A stretch of DNA of 64,000 nucleotides, from assembly GCA_016278505.1 (NCBI GenBank), contig JADQBQ010000033.1, positions 1 through 64,000 of the forward strand, read 5' to 3'. Positions within the stretch are counted from its first letter, which is position 1. Each line of letters starts with the position of its first letter. Positions 24,735-33,899 of the stretch are shown here, in pieces. A model generated the notes under the pieces. That model was not told where the DNA came from. It saw nothing but the letters and a program-made list of their open reading frames with translations, and made no database searches. The position numbers and the translations under genes were made by a program. This DNA is from Clostridiales bacterium. GTDB taxonomy: Bacteria > Bacillota > Desulfotomaculia > Desulfotomaculales > VENG01.

Positions 24735-25310
24735 GTGGGCATTAGTCTGCAGAAGGGGCAGAAGGTAGATTTAACCAAAGGTAACCCGGGACTCAACAAG
24801 GTAATGGTCGGTCTCGGATGGGATGTTAATGTTTTCGACGGCGCGGATTTCGACCTGGATGCAGCTGCTTTTATGTTGGGCGAGAACGGTAAGGTCACAG
24901 CTGATCATGACTTCATTTTTTACAATAACTTAAAGAGTCAGTGCGGTAGTGTGGAACATACCGGAGATAACTTGACCGGTGAGGGTGAGGGTGACGATGA
25001 GCAGCTTCTCGTGGACTTATCTCAAGTACCGGCCGGCGTACAAAAAGTAGCATTTACAGTAACTATTCACGATGCTGAGGCCCGCAAGCAGAATTTTGGT
25101 CTGGTCTCCAATGCTTTTGTGCGCATCGTGGATAACAATACCCAACAAGAGGTCCTGCGATATGATTTAAGCGAAGATTATTCAACTGAAACAGCCATTG
25201 TGGTGGGAGAGATTTACAGGCACGGTGGCGAGTGGAAGTTTGCCGCTGTGGGTTCCGGCTTCAACGGTGGACTTAAAGCATTGTGCAATAACTTTGGCAT
25301 CAATATCTAG
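24735..25310 (+). CDS. terD: TerD-family protein (paralogue 1)
   Basis: 191 residues, a complete TerD domain: [25 protein letters not shown], the calcium-binding strand [36 protein letters not shown] (second acidic cluster), ending [19 protein letters not shown]. TerD proteins are small Ca2+-binding beta-sandwich proteins linked to tellurite, oxidative and phage stress. GTG 24735 (VGISLQKG) is chosen because AAGGGGG lies upstream and it matches the family start. First of three tandem copies. Confidence 0.92.
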   Translation: MGISLQKGQKVDLTKGNPGLNKVMVGLGWDVNVFDGADFDLDAAAFMLGENGKVTADHDFIFYNNLKSQCGSVEHTGDNLTGEGEGDDEQLLVDLSQVPAGVQKVAFTVTIHDAEARKQNFGLVSNAFVRIVDNNTQQEVLRYDLSEDYSTETAIVVGEIYRHGGEWKFAAVGSGFNGGLKALCNNFGINI

Positions 25311-25340
25311 TATTAATTAATCGATAAGGGAGGGGTAGTT

Positions 25341-25958
25341 CTGTCCGTAAATCTGCAAAAAGGACAAAAAATAGACTTGACCAAGAATAATGCCGGCCTA
25401 TCCGGATTAATGGTGGGACTGGGCTGGGACGAGGCGTCTAAGTCCGGTGGTTCCGGTAAAGGTCTCCTCGGTAGTCTGTTTGGCGGCGGTAAAGGTAATA
25501 CTATTGACTGTGATGCTTCTGTACTTATGTTGGATGAAAAAGGAAAGATAGCCAACAAAAAGAATGTAGTTTATTTCGGTAATCTGAATAGCCCCTGTGG
25601 TAGTGTTGTTCACAAAGGGGACAACCTTACCGGTGCGGGAGAAGGGGACGACGAACAGGTCTTTGTCGAACTCAAAAAGGTCCCGGCTAATGTCCACAAG
25701 CTTGTATTCGTGGTCAACATTTACAAGTGCCAGGAAAAAAAGCAGGATTTCGGTATGATTAAGAATGCATTTATTCGTATTGTGGATAATGCAACACAGA
25801 AAGAGCTGGCCAAATTTAATTTGACTGAAGACTATGCGGGCAAGACTGCTCTGGTAGTGGGTGAGGTTTACCGTCATAACGGTGAATGGAAATTTAGCGC
25901 CACCGGACAGAGCACCAACGATATATCCCTGAGTGACCTGGTAAGGCGCTATAGCTAA
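25341..25958 (+). CDS. TerD-family protein (paralogue 2), probable CTG start, Gly-rich insert
   Basis: The family N-terminus SVNLQKGQKIDLTK is in frame only from CTG 25341; no ATG, GTG or TTG lies between the upstream stop (25314) and TTG 25377, which would remove this conserved strand. AAGGGAGGGG ends 5 bp before the CTG. Unlike its neighbours it has a glycine-rich insert (KSGGSGKGLLGSLFGGGKG) before the metal strand, changed to TIDCDASVLML, and lacks the usual GSGFxGGL ending (GQSTNDISLSDLVRRYS). It retains GDNLTGAGEGDDEQ. A diverged paralogue, 205 residues with the CTG start. Confidence 0.85.
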   Translation: MSVNLQKGQKIDLTKNNAGLSGLMVGLGWDEASKSGGSGKGLLGSLFGGGKGNTIDCDASVLMLDEKGKIANKKNVVYFGNLNSPCGSVVHKGDNLTGAGEGDDEQVFVELKKVPANVHKLVFVVNIYKCQEKKQDFGMIKNAFIRIVDNATQKELAKFNLTEDYAGKTALVVGEVYRHNGEWKFSATGQSTNDISLSDLVRRYS

Positions 25959-25984
25959 ATTCTAAAATGGAGGTAATTTAATTT

Positions 25985-26566
25985 ATGGCAGTTAGTCTGG
26001 CAAAGGGACAAAAAGTAGACTTGACCAAGACCAACCCCGGTTTACAAAAAGTAATTGTGGGACTCGGGTGGGACGTTAACAAATATGACGGTGGACAGGA
26101 CTTCGACCTGGATGCCGCGGTATTTCTGCTTGATGAAAATGACAAGGTGAAAGGTGAAAAGGATTTCATTTTCTATAACAATGCCGAGGGAGCAGGCGGT
26201 GCTGTAAAGCATACCGGGGATAACCTTACCGGTGAAGGCGAAGGTGATGATGAGCAGGTTTTAATTGAATTGGCAAAAGTACCGGATGAAATTCAAAAAA
26301 TTGCCTTTACCGTTACTATTCACGAGGCAGAGGCCCGCAGTCAAAATTTTGGACAGGTATCTAATTCATTTATCCGGATAGCAAACGAGGCTAACAGTGA
26401 AGAATTGATCCGTTATGACCTGGAGGAAGACTTTTCGATTGAAACAGCATTGGTGGTAGGCGAACTTTACCGTAATAAAGGTGAATGGAAATTTAGCGCC
26501 GTCGGCAGTGGATTCGAAGGTGGCCTTGCTGCTTTGGCAACCAATTACGGCCTTCAAGTTCAGTAA
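25985..26566 (+). CDS. terD: TerD-family protein (paralogue 3)
   Basis: 193 residues, close to paralogue 1: [59 protein letters not shown], ending [18 protein letters not shown]. Both acidic calcium-binding clusters are present. TGGAGGT precedes ATG 25985. It is the last terD of the tandem array and is followed by a terminator hairpin at 26596, so the array and the AIM24 gene may be separate units or linked by readthrough. Confidence 0.93.
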   Translation: MAVSLAKGQKVDLTKTNPGLQKVIVGLGWDVNKYDGGQDFDLDAAVFLLDENDKVKGEKDFIFYNNAEGAGGAVKHTGDNLTGEGEGDDEQVLIELAKVPDEIQKIAFTVTIHEAEARSQNFGQVSNSFIRIANEANSEELIRYDLEEDFSIETALVVGELYRNKGEWKFSAVGSGFEGGLAALATNYGLQVQ

Positions 26567-26595
26567 TCGGATAGCCAAATCTAATTTTTTAGCTG

Positions 26596-26630
26596 ACAGG
26601 AGTGCTGTAATAGTACGCACTCCTGTTTTT
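26596..26630 (+). terminator. Intrinsic terminator after the terD array
   Basis: ACAGGAGTGC pairs with GCACTCCTGT around TGTAATAGTAC and is followed by TTTTT. Confidence 0.75.
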
Positions 26631-26667
26631 AAATTATTAAAAGAGTATAAAGAGGGTTTTGATAAAA

Positions 26668-27348
26668 ATGAAATATGATATTCTTTACCAGGGTGCTTTT
26701 CCCGTCGTACAGGCGAAGTTGGACCAAAAAGAGACCCTTAAGGCTGAGGCCAATGCTATGGTAGCGATGTCCTCTACCATTGATTTGGACGGCAAATTAG
26801 AAGGTGGCCTTTTGGGGGGCTTTACCAGAATGCTGTCCGGCGAGAAGTTTTTCTTTCAGACACTGAATGCCCGCCGGGGGCCCGGTGAAGTGGTTCTTGC
26901 CCCGTCCACTCCGGGTGACATTATCGATATTGACTTGGATGGTTCTTATGACTTAATAGTACAAAAAGATGGTTTCTTGGCCGGCAGTGACACGCTAAAT
27001 GTATCCTCAAAAATGCAAAATTTAGCCCAGGGTATACTTTCCGGCGAAGGATTCTTCATTCTTAAAATAGAGGGTACGGGTACCGTTTTTTTAAGTGCCT
27101 ACGGGGCAATTCATTCTCTGAATGTTCCTGAGGGTGAAGAAATGGTTGTCGATAATAGCCATTTGGTGGCCTGGCCCGATTACATGGACTACAAAATTGA
27201 AAAGGCCTCCAGCGGTTGGATCTCGTCCTTTACTTCCGGTGAAGGTTTGGTCTGCCGGTTCAGAGGTCCAGGTATTGTTTTAATTCAGACCAGAAACCCC
27301 AAAGGTTTTGGGGAATGGATAAAACAATTTATACCCGGGGGAAAATAA
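26668..27348 (+). CDS. AIM24-family protein (TIGR00266 type)
   Basis: 226 residues with the beta-helix-like AIM24 pattern: VVQAKLDQKETLKAEANAMV, AMSSTIDLDGKLEGG, LLGGFTRMLSGEKFFFQTLN, RGPGEVVLAPSTPGDIIDID, SGEGLVCRFRGPGIVLIQTR. These proteins often sit with terD genes and are thought to be scaffold or membrane-associated proteins; no enzyme activity is known. ATG 26668 (MKYDILY) fits the family start, with AGAGGG 11 bp upstream; TTG 26659 is too close to that site. Confidence 0.85.
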   Translation: MKYDILYQGAFPVVQAKLDQKETLKAEANAMVAMSSTIDLDGKLEGGLLGGFTRMLSGEKFFFQTLNARRGPGEVVLAPSTPGDIIDIDLDGSYDLIVQKDGFLAGSDTLNVSSKMQNLAQGILSGEGFFILKIEGTGTVFLSAYGAIHSLNVPEGEEMVVDNSHLVAWPDYMDYKIEKASSGWISSFTSGEGLVCRFRGPGIVLIQTRNPKGFGEWIKQFIPGGK

Positions 27349-27403
27349 GTAAAGTGGCCCCAAAAAACTAAGCTTAGACATTATAATATGGGGAGGCATT
27401 TTG

Positions 27404-30103
27404 ATGGACTATAAAATAGACGGTTTGGATGCAAAAGCTGTAATAGAGTCCAGGGAAAGATATGGGTCCAATCAATTAACCCCGCAGGAGTCCGAAGGGT
27501 TTTGGGACAAGCTAAAGGGTAATTTTAAAGACCCCATCATTTTAATTCTGGTGGTAGCTCTGGTAATTAACGTAACCCTGGCGGTTTTGGGTTTCGCGGA
27601 ATGGTATGAAGGGGTAGGAATTGCCCTCGCAGTTGTTTTGGCTACAGTAGTGGCTACCCTATCCGAGCATAAGAATGAATCTGCTTTCCAAAAATTACAG
27701 GAAGAAGCTTCCCAGATTAAAAATAAAGTCTTTCGCGACGGCGGAATTCATGAAATTAATATCGATGATATTGTAGTAGGGGATTGTGTACTTTTACAAC
27801 CGGGTGATAAAATTCCCGCCGACGGTAGTATTGTATTCGGGGAAGTAAAGGTCAGCCAGGCATCCTTAACCGGGGAAGCAGACGATGTCACCAAAACTGC
27901 CGCACCGGTCGGGGTAAAAATTGAGCAGGACTTAACCGGCCCCCATGCCGTGTTCAGGGGTACTGTAATTTCTGACGGAGAGGCCGTCATGGAAGTTGGC
28001 ATGGTCGGCGATAAAAGTATGTACGGCCAATTGGCCAAGGAACTGGCATCCGATGACCGTCAATCCCCATTGCAGGTAAAACTGTCCAAACTTGCCGGCG
28101 GTATCAGCACTTTTGGTTATATAGGCGCCACAGTAATTGCCCTTTCCTTTATGTTTAAGAAGATCTTAATCGATCATGACTTTGTATTAAGTAGTGCCAT
28201 GGCCTATATAACAAACTGGCAGGTCTTTATCCACGATGCCGTTACCGCTCTCATATTGGCCATTATCATTGTGGTGGTAGCTGTTCCGGAAGGTTTGCCC
28301 ATGATGATAGCTATAGTTCTTTCTTTGAATATGAGAAAACTATTAGGCGACAATATACTGGTACGTAAGTTAATCGGTATTGAAACCTCCGGCAGCCTGA
28401 ATATATTATTTTCGGATAAAACCGGGACCATTACCAAGGGGCAGCTGGAGGCAGTCCAATTTATAAATGGGAACAGCCAGGCCTATCCCACTTTTAAGGA
28501 GATACCGGGTAAGTTGGCATCCCTTCTGGCGCTGGGTGTAACTCAAAATTCCTCCTCTGTGAGAAGTATTGATGAAAACGGTGCAGAACAAATAATCGGA
28601 GGCAATCTCACCGAGCGGGCGCTGCTGAAATTTATCGATGCTGAACACGGGGAGACGTTGAATACAAAGGTCAAGAATATCATTCCCTTTAACAGCAGCC
28701 GAAAATTTTCTGCCACCCAGGTTACAGGAGATACTGATCTGACCCTGGTTAAAGGGGCGCCGGAAATTATTCTACAGCGGTGCCGCTATTACTATGATGA
28801 AAACGGTAACCAGGTGGAGCTGGACGACAGATCTGCCATTTCCGAAAAGATTGACGAATTGGCGGGGCAGGCAATGAGGATTATTGCCATTGCTGCTTCG
28901 GAAGAGGATATTACCGGTGATGACCTGCCGGCTGAATTAAATTTAGTAGGCTTTATAGGAATGCGGGATGAAATAAGAAAGGAATCCGTAGCAGCCATAC
29001 GGGAAGCCCAAATGGCAGGTATTCAGGTGGTTATGATCACCGGAGACAGGCGGGAAACTGCCACTGCCATTGCCAGAGAAGCCGGCCTCTTAAAAGGCAA
29101 AAGGGATGTTGTTTTATCTTCTGCGGAACTGAATCAAATGTCCAACGAACAATTGGAAAAGGTATTACCGGACCTTAGGGTGGTGGAGAGGGCTCTGCCC
29201 ACCGATAAAAGTAGATTGGTTCAAATTGCCCAGAGCATGAACCTGGTGGTGGGTATGACCGGTGACGGTGTAAATGATGCTCCGGCCTTAAAAAGAGCTG
29301 ACGTGGGGTTTGCCATGGGCAGCGGCACGGAGATCGCCAAAGACGCCGGTGACATTGTCATCCTAGATGATAATTTTTCATCCATCGCCAAAAGTGTTCT
29401 CTACGGGCGCACCATCTTCAATTCTATTCGTAAATTTATAGTTTTTCAGCTTACAGTTAATGTGTCCGCCATTTTAATTGCCAGCTTAGGACCGTTTTTC
29501 GGCTTTGATCTGCCGTTAACCGTGATTCAGTTGCTTTGGGTTAACTTGGTTATGGATACCCTTGCCGCACTGGCCTTCGGCGGTGAAGCGGCTCTGGCCA
29601 GATACATGCAAGAAAAGCCCAAAAGAAGAGATGAATCGATCATTAACAGGGATATGTGGTCTTCCATTTTAACCAACGGCATTGTCATTGCCCTGTTCAG
29701 CATTGTCTTCCTCACGTATGCCCCGGTAAAGGATTATTTCCATAGTGAGGCAGCATTTTTAACCGGTTTTTTTGCCTTCTTTGTCTTTTTGAATAACTTT
29801 AATAAATTTAATGCTAGAACAGATGAAATTAACCTGTTCAGCCATATACTCGAAAATAAAGGCTTCCTGAAAGTAGTAGGTTTGATTTTTGTGGTCCAGG
29901 TTAGCTTTACCTACTTTGGTGGGGAAATCTTGAGAACGGTGGCGCTTACGGGCAAAGAGTGGATTTTTGTAGTCTTGTTATCCACCCTGATCATTCCCGT
30001 GGATTTAGCCAGAAAAGGAATCAGGGATCTCAGATACGGTATCTCCTACCGAATGCGGGAAGTGGCCAAAGCCAGAGCGGAACATGCAGCCACAAAGGAA
30101 TAG
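27404..30103 (+). CDS. Calcium-translocating P-type ATPase (PMCA/SERCA-like)
   Basis: 899 residues of the P2-type. Visible: actuator TGEAD (SLTGEADDVTK), transmembrane ion-binding VVAVPEGLPMMIAIVLSL, phosphorylation site FSDKTGTITKG, nucleotide-binding KGAPEIIL, hinge TGDGVNDAPALKRADVGFAM, and C-terminal membrane helices with NLVMDTLAALAFG (Asn/Asp ion ligands). It exports Ca2+ from the cytoplasm using ATP. Calcium pumps accompany Ca-binding TerD proteins in Ter clusters, so it may set the calcium level they sense. GGGAGG lies 7 bp before ATG 27404. A terminator follows. Confidence 0.93.
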   Translation: MDYKIDGLDAKAVIESRERYGSNQLTPQESEGFWDKLKGNFKDPIILILVVALVINVTLAVLGFAEWYEGVGIALAVVLATVVATLSEHKNESAFQKLQEEASQIKNKVFRDGGIHEINIDDIVVGDCVLLQPGDKIPADGSIVFGEVKVSQASLTGEADDVTKTAAPVGVKIEQDLTGPHAVFRGTVISDGEAVMEVGMVGDKSMYGQLAKELASDDRQSPLQVKLSKLAGGISTFGYIGATVIALSFMFKKILIDHDFVLSSAMAYITNWQVFIHDAVTALILAIIIVVVAVPEGLPMMIAIVLSLNMRKLLGDNILVRKLIGIETSGSLNILFSDKTGTITKGQLEAVQFINGNSQAYPTFKEIPGKLASLLALGVTQNSSSVRSIDENGAEQIIGGNLTERALLKFIDAEHGETLNTKVKNIIPFNSSRKFSATQVTGDTDLTLVKGAPEIILQRCRYYYDENGNQVELDDRSAISEKIDELAGQAMRIIAIAASEEDITGDDLPAELNLVGFIGMRDEIRKESVAAIREAQMAGIQVVMITGDRRETATAIAREAGLLKGKRDVVLSSAELNQMSNEQLEKVLPDLRVVERALPTDKSRLVQIAQSMNLVVGMTGDGVNDAPALKRADVGFAMGSGTEIAKDAGDIVILDDNFSSIAKSVLYGRTIFNSIRKFIVFQLTVNVSAILIASLGPFFGFDLPLTVIQLLWVNLVMDTLAALAFGGEAALARYMQEKPKRRDESIINRDMWSSILTNGIVIALFSIVFLTYAPVKDYFHSEAAFLTGFFAFFVFLNNFNKFNARTDEINLFSHILENKGFLKVVGLIFVVQVSFTYFGGEILRTVALTGKEWIFVVLLSTLIIPVDLARKGIRDLRYGISYRMREVAKARAEHAATKE

Positions 30104-30137
30104 TGGCAGCAAAAATGCAGTAAAAGAATAGTGTTGG

Positions 30138-30168
30138 AAAAGGAAAGGGCAAATGCCCTTTCCTTTTT
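30138..30168 (+). terminator. Intrinsic terminator after the Ca-ATPase gene
   Basis: AAAGGAAAGGGC pairs with GCCCTTTCCTTT around AAAT, ending in T5. It closes the Ter cluster. Confidence 0.8.
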
Positions 30169-30292
30169 AGTTGATGGCTCATGGTGAGTATTGTTCCAGG
30201 TGCGAAACGTGTCGATATTTTTATAAAGGCAAAGCTTGATTTGCGTCGAAGTATGCCGTTAGAACAAATTTCCAGGGATCAGAGGGAAAGCA

Positions 30293-31903
30293 GTGTCACA
30301 GAATTTATCGAGAGATAATATGAAGCTTTTAATTATTGTTTATTGTCTAATGATTCTCTTTCTTTTTCCACGTGCTTGTTTGGGACAGGCTCCAAAAGTA
30401 TTGGATGTTGTTGGGGGCAATTACCATACGGTGGCTGTAAAAGATGACGGCACGGTATGGGCATGGGGTTTTAATTCCCATGGCCAACTGGGGGACGATA
30501 CAACTTTGGTTAGGACTGCACCCGTCCGTGTAACCGGCTTGACAAATGTAACGGCTGTTGCTGCGGGCTGGAGTCATAGCCTGGCACTTAAAGATGATGG
30601 TACTGTGTGGGCCTGGGGCGCTAACCAGCTTGGCCAGTTGGGTGATGGGACGATTATAGATAGATCCACACCTGTTCAGGTTTCGGGTATAGACAATGTG
30701 ATTGCCATCGCCGCAGGTGATGATCATAGCATGGCATTAAAAGATAATGGTTCGGTTTGGACCTGGGGAGATAATTATAACGGTCAGCTGGGTAATGGAG
30801 TAAGCGATGGGAGTATCGATGCGTTTGATGAGGGCATAGATGCAAATACCCCGGTGGAGGTCTTGGGCTTAAGCGGTGTTGCTGCCGTGTCCGGGGGAGT
30901 AATACATACTCTGGCGCTGAAAAGCGACGGAACCGTGTGGGCATGGGGAGGCAATTATCAAGGGCAACTGGGGGATGCAACCACTACACAAAGGCCTACA
31001 CCTATTCAGGTTCGTAATATAACGAGCGCAAAATCCATTGAGGCTAACGGCAGACATTCGGTGATTGTGAAGAATGACGAAACGGTTTGGGGATGCGGCT
31101 CAAATTCATATGACCAATTAATTAATTCATCCGATACTGTGGTCACACCGGTAATGCAGATGAGTATAACAGGTGTTGATGATGTTGCTGCGGGAGAAAG
31201 GAATACATATTTTCTCAAAAAGGATGGCACCGTTTGGTCACAGGGGGATAATTCCAGGGGGCAGGTTGGGGATGGTACCAACACAGACAGAAGCACTCCT
31301 GTCCTGGTTAATGATTTAACAGATATTACAGGTATCAGTGCCGGGGGACACCATGCTTTGAGTATAAATGCTAATGATCAAATTAAGGCTTGGGGCTATA
31401 ACAACTATGGACAAATTGGAAACGGGACAACAGAAAACTACTCATATCCTGTGGGAGTGATTTTACCTTACATAGGCTCTTACAGTGATGCTGGTTACAG
31501 CATTAAGTGTGACACATTTAACGATGGCAGTAATACTGTTTACGTTGCCGGTCCTGGTTTTGAACCGGACGCAGGGTATATTGTTGCTTACTACGACGCT
31601 GCGGGTTTCAAAAAGGCAAGCGATAGTATAATGTCAAACTCCCAAGGTGAAATTAAGAGCTCTTATTTTCTGAGTTCCGATCAAGAAGCCGCTGATGGTG
31701 TATGGCATGCAGTGGTGTGTAAAGATTCGCCACCGGCAAGCTATGCCGCAGATGACCCTAATCTGGTTGTTGAACATGAATTTACCGTGGAACCATCAGC
31801 CATTCCGGAATTTCCCACTGTGGCGGCGCAAATAACGGTAATTGGGTTGTGTATGGGTATCTATTGCTGGATGAGAAAAAGGAAAAGGGCATTAACTAAT
31901 TAA
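30293..31903 (+). CDS. Secreted RCC1-repeat protein with PEF-CTERM-like tail
   Basis: 536 residues. A signal peptide ([20 protein letters not shown]) is followed by about seven RCC1/BNR-type repeats with the consensus [19 protein letters not shown] (a seven-bladed propeller), a beta-rich region (residues about 390-500), and the end [20 protein letters not shown] then a basic RKRKR. The tripartite end (PEFP motif, one membrane helix, basic cluster) is like PEF-CTERM sorting signals known mainly from archaea, suggesting surface display after processing. GTG 30293 has AGAGGG upstream; ATG 30320 would give a shorter signal peptide. Followed closely by membrane-protein genes. Confidence 0.8.
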   Translation: MSQNLSRDNMKLLIIVYCLMILFLFPRACLGQAPKVLDVVGGNYHTVAVKDDGTVWAWGFNSHGQLGDDTTLVRTAPVRVTGLTNVTAVAAGWSHSLALKDDGTVWAWGANQLGQLGDGTIIDRSTPVQVSGIDNVIAIAAGDDHSMALKDNGSVWTWGDNYNGQLGNGVSDGSIDAFDEGIDANTPVEVLGLSGVAAVSGGVIHTLALKSDGTVWAWGGNYQGQLGDATTTQRPTPIQVRNITSAKSIEANGRHSVIVKNDETVWGCGSNSYDQLINSSDTVVTPVMQMSITGVDDVAAGERNTYFLKKDGTVWSQGDNSRGQVGDGTNTDRSTPVLVNDLTDITGISAGGHHALSINANDQIKAWGYNNYGQIGNGTTENYSYPVGVILPYIGSYSDAGYSIKCDTFNDGSNTVYVAGPGFEPDAGYIVAYYDAAGFKKASDSIMSNSQGEIKSSYFLSSDQEAADGVWHAVVCKDSPPASYAADDPNLVVEHEFTVEPSAIPEFPTVAAQITVIGLCMGIYCWMRKRKRALTN

Positions 31904-31924
31904 AGATTGAGCAGGGGAATAGCA

Positions 31925-32308
31925 GTGAAGATATTTTCGTTTAAGGTAATATACATATTATCTTTAATAATCCTGGGTCTATTACTGATCTCGGTGTTTT
32001 TCCAACCCTTTGCAGCCAGTAAGGAATATAGTACTGTGCAAAAGGAACAGTTACTAAAAACAGATGACGGCTGGATTATACAGTTTGATTTGGTAAACCG
32101 GGAGGATAATGATGTAGGGTATTTAATCAGGTGTTTAGCCGGGGAAAATGCTTCTTATCAGGAACCGGTTCTGGTTCCCGCGGGTGGCATCTATACATAC
32201 AGTCGTCACATCAGGGCGGATAAGGTGGCAGCAGAAAGGTTAAAGATGACCATCTTGCGGGGTGGCGAAAAGCTTCCTTTTGAAGAAACAACTTATTACT
32301 TAAAGTGA
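31925..32308 (+). CDS. Membrane-anchored hypothetical protein
   Basis: 127 residues: one N-terminal membrane helix (VIYILSLIILGLLLISVFF) and an extracellular beta-rich domain (WIIQFDLVNREDNDVGYLIR, AGGIYTYSRHIRADKV). GTG 31925 is chosen because AGGGGA lies 8 bp upstream. It overlaps the CPBP gene by 4 bp (GTGA). No family is recognised. The domain, with its alternating strands and mention of a 'loaded' substrate-like tail, resembles small carbohydrate- or protein-binding modules only loosely. Context suggests a partner of the RCC1 surface protein. Confidence 0.6.
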   Translation: MKIFSFKVIYILSLIILGLLLISVFFQPFAASKEYSTVQKEQLLKTDDGWIIQFDLVNREDNDVGYLIRCLAGENASYQEPVLVPAGGIYTYSRHIRADKVAAERLKMTILRGGEKLPFEETTYYLK

Positions 32309-33087
32309 GAGGGTGTATAAAGATTACGCAAGGGCTGATTATATTTCTTATTATTGGCGCCATTGGTGTATGTGAGTATATTTTTGCCTACCATAACGTG
32401 GCCTATGGAATAATATTATGCCTGGTTCTAACTTTTTTTCTTTATATAGGACTTGTTTTTCGTCCGGGGGAAGATGAAATGAATGCGTGTGTGGAATCCC
32501 TGGCGCTGGTTCCCCTGTATGTTTTATTTACAGCATCTTTGCCGTGGTTTTTTTTGCAGCAGGAGTATTTATTGCCTTCTGTTTATGCCTGCGTTCTGGG
32601 CCTTTGTTTTTTTCACATTCATCAAACAGGTTTGGATTGGAAGGAGTTATTGGGTGACTTTCCTCCCAAAGGAAAATTAGTTACTTATCTAACACTGGGT
32701 ACTGGTATTGGAATCTTTACGGGGTTGGTAGAGTTTTTGGTTTTACGAATTACTCCTTCTCATATGGGTTTTTCTATTCAAGAACTGGCACAGAATTTAT
32801 TTTATATGCTTTTCTTTGTCGGGTTAGGGGAAGAGCTTTTATTTAGGGGCTTAATTCAAAGGAATTTGTCCCGGCTTTTCGGTTGGAAATGGGGAATTTT
32901 TAGCGCTTCAGCTCTGTTTAGCATTATGCATCTCACGTGGCGCTCTGTACCCGAGCTTTTCTTTGTATTCATTGCGGGATTGGTATTCGGTGGGCTTTAC
33001 ATAAGGACAAAGAGTTTATTTCTCCCTGTACTGGTGCACGGCGTAAATAATACGGTATTAGTTTCCGTGTACCCATATTTATATTGA
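32305..33087 (+). CDS. CPBP-family intramembrane metalloprotease
   Basis: 260 residues, about eight membrane helices. The CPBP (Abi/Rce1-like) motifs are GLGEELLFRGLIQ (EExxxR), FSIMHLTW (FxxxH) and VLVHGVNNTVL (HxxxN/B), so the glutamate-activated site is complete. CPBP proteases cleave prenylated proteins or process exported or immunity peptides. Its place between a PEF-CTERM-like protein and two anchored proteins makes a role in surface-protein maturation plausible, but this is inference. The GTG start overlaps the upstream stop. Confidence 0.85.
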   Translation: MRGCIKITQGLIIFLIIGAIGVCEYIFAYHNVAYGIILCLVLTFFLYIGLVFRPGEDEMNACVESLALVPLYVLFTASLPWFFLQQEYLLPSVYACVLGLCFFHIHQTGLDWKELLGDFPPKGKLVTYLTLGTGIGIFTGLVEFLVLRITPSHMGFSIQELAQNLFYMLFFVGLGEELLFRGLIQRNLSRLFGWKWGIFSASALFSIMHLTWRSVPELFFVFIAGLVFGGLYIRTKSLFLPVLVHGVNNTVLVSVYPYLY

Positions 33088-33100
33088 GGAGTGGCACTGG

Positions 33101-33841
33101 ATGGAAAAACCGTCTGGGAGCGGAAATCAAGCGCACATTAAACTGGTGATGATATGGGTGGCTATAATTCTGCTGGGTAGTTACTGGTTGACCGTAAAAG
33201 GTACTTATGATCCGGTAAGTATTACTGTCATGCCCGAATCGCCCCGTAAGGGAAAGCCGGTGTCCGCTACTTTTAAACTTAATAACCCGCATGACAGGCA
33301 AATGAATACCGGTTACCGGTTTTATGCCGATGGTGAGCTTTTAAAGGAAGGGCAGACTGTTATTGACCCATCATCCAGTAAGACTTACCAGTATGCTTAC
33401 TCGTCCCCGGTGGAAATAGGAGAAAGGGTTTCCTTTACAGTGGAAAGTTCGTCCCACGGCAGGCGGTACGAAAAAACTATTTCAGTGCCACCGTTTCCAC
33501 CCCAGATTTGCAGTAGTTTTATATCATTTGCGTCGTTCTCTACCACCGTAATGAGCTCAATGTCCACGTCTCCTTATTACCAGGAAAATTTTTCGACTGC
33601 TTCAGGTGTGAATATAGGATTATTTATCTCAATTAGTTTGATCTTGCTTTTAATTGCGCTGGAGTTGGTGGGAGCGGCAGTAGGTGAGACGACAGGCGCC
33701 CATTATTCTTCGCGCCCGAAACAAGGGGGATTTGTTTTACGACGGTTTAAAGATAAATTTAGTGTGTTAACCTGGATTCTGTTTATCATATTTATGGGAA
33801 TTGTTTATACAAAAATCGTTATGATTTTAAGCACTGGTTAG
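33101..33841 (+). CDS. Multi-helix membrane protein with CARDB-like extracellular domain
   Basis: 246 residues. Membrane helices at about 15-33 (LVMIWVAIILLGSYWLTV), 165-190 (GLFISISLILLLIALELVGA) and 220-240 (WILFIIFMGIVYTKIVMIL). Between the first two lies a beta domain (VSITVMPESPRKGKPVSATF, KLNNPHDRQMNTGYRFYADG) like an Ig/CARDB fold. It is the fourth gene of the run 30293-33841. No named family is recognised. Such architecture fits a surface scaffold or a polymer-export accessory protein. Confidence 0.6.
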   Translation: MEKPSGSGNQAHIKLVMIWVAIILLGSYWLTVKGTYDPVSITVMPESPRKGKPVSATFKLNNPHDRQMNTGYRFYADGELLKEGQTVIDPSSSKTYQYAYSSPVEIGERVSFTVESSSHGRRYEKTISVPPFPPQICSSFISFASFSTTVMSSMSTSPYYQENFSTASGVNIGLFISISLILLLIALELVGAAVGETTGAHYSSRPKQGGFVLRRFKDKFSVLTWILFIIFMGIVYTKIVMILSTG

Positions 33842-33899
33842 TATCTTAAAATATAATATATATACTATATGTTTAATAATTTTAGTTAGAGGGCGTATT

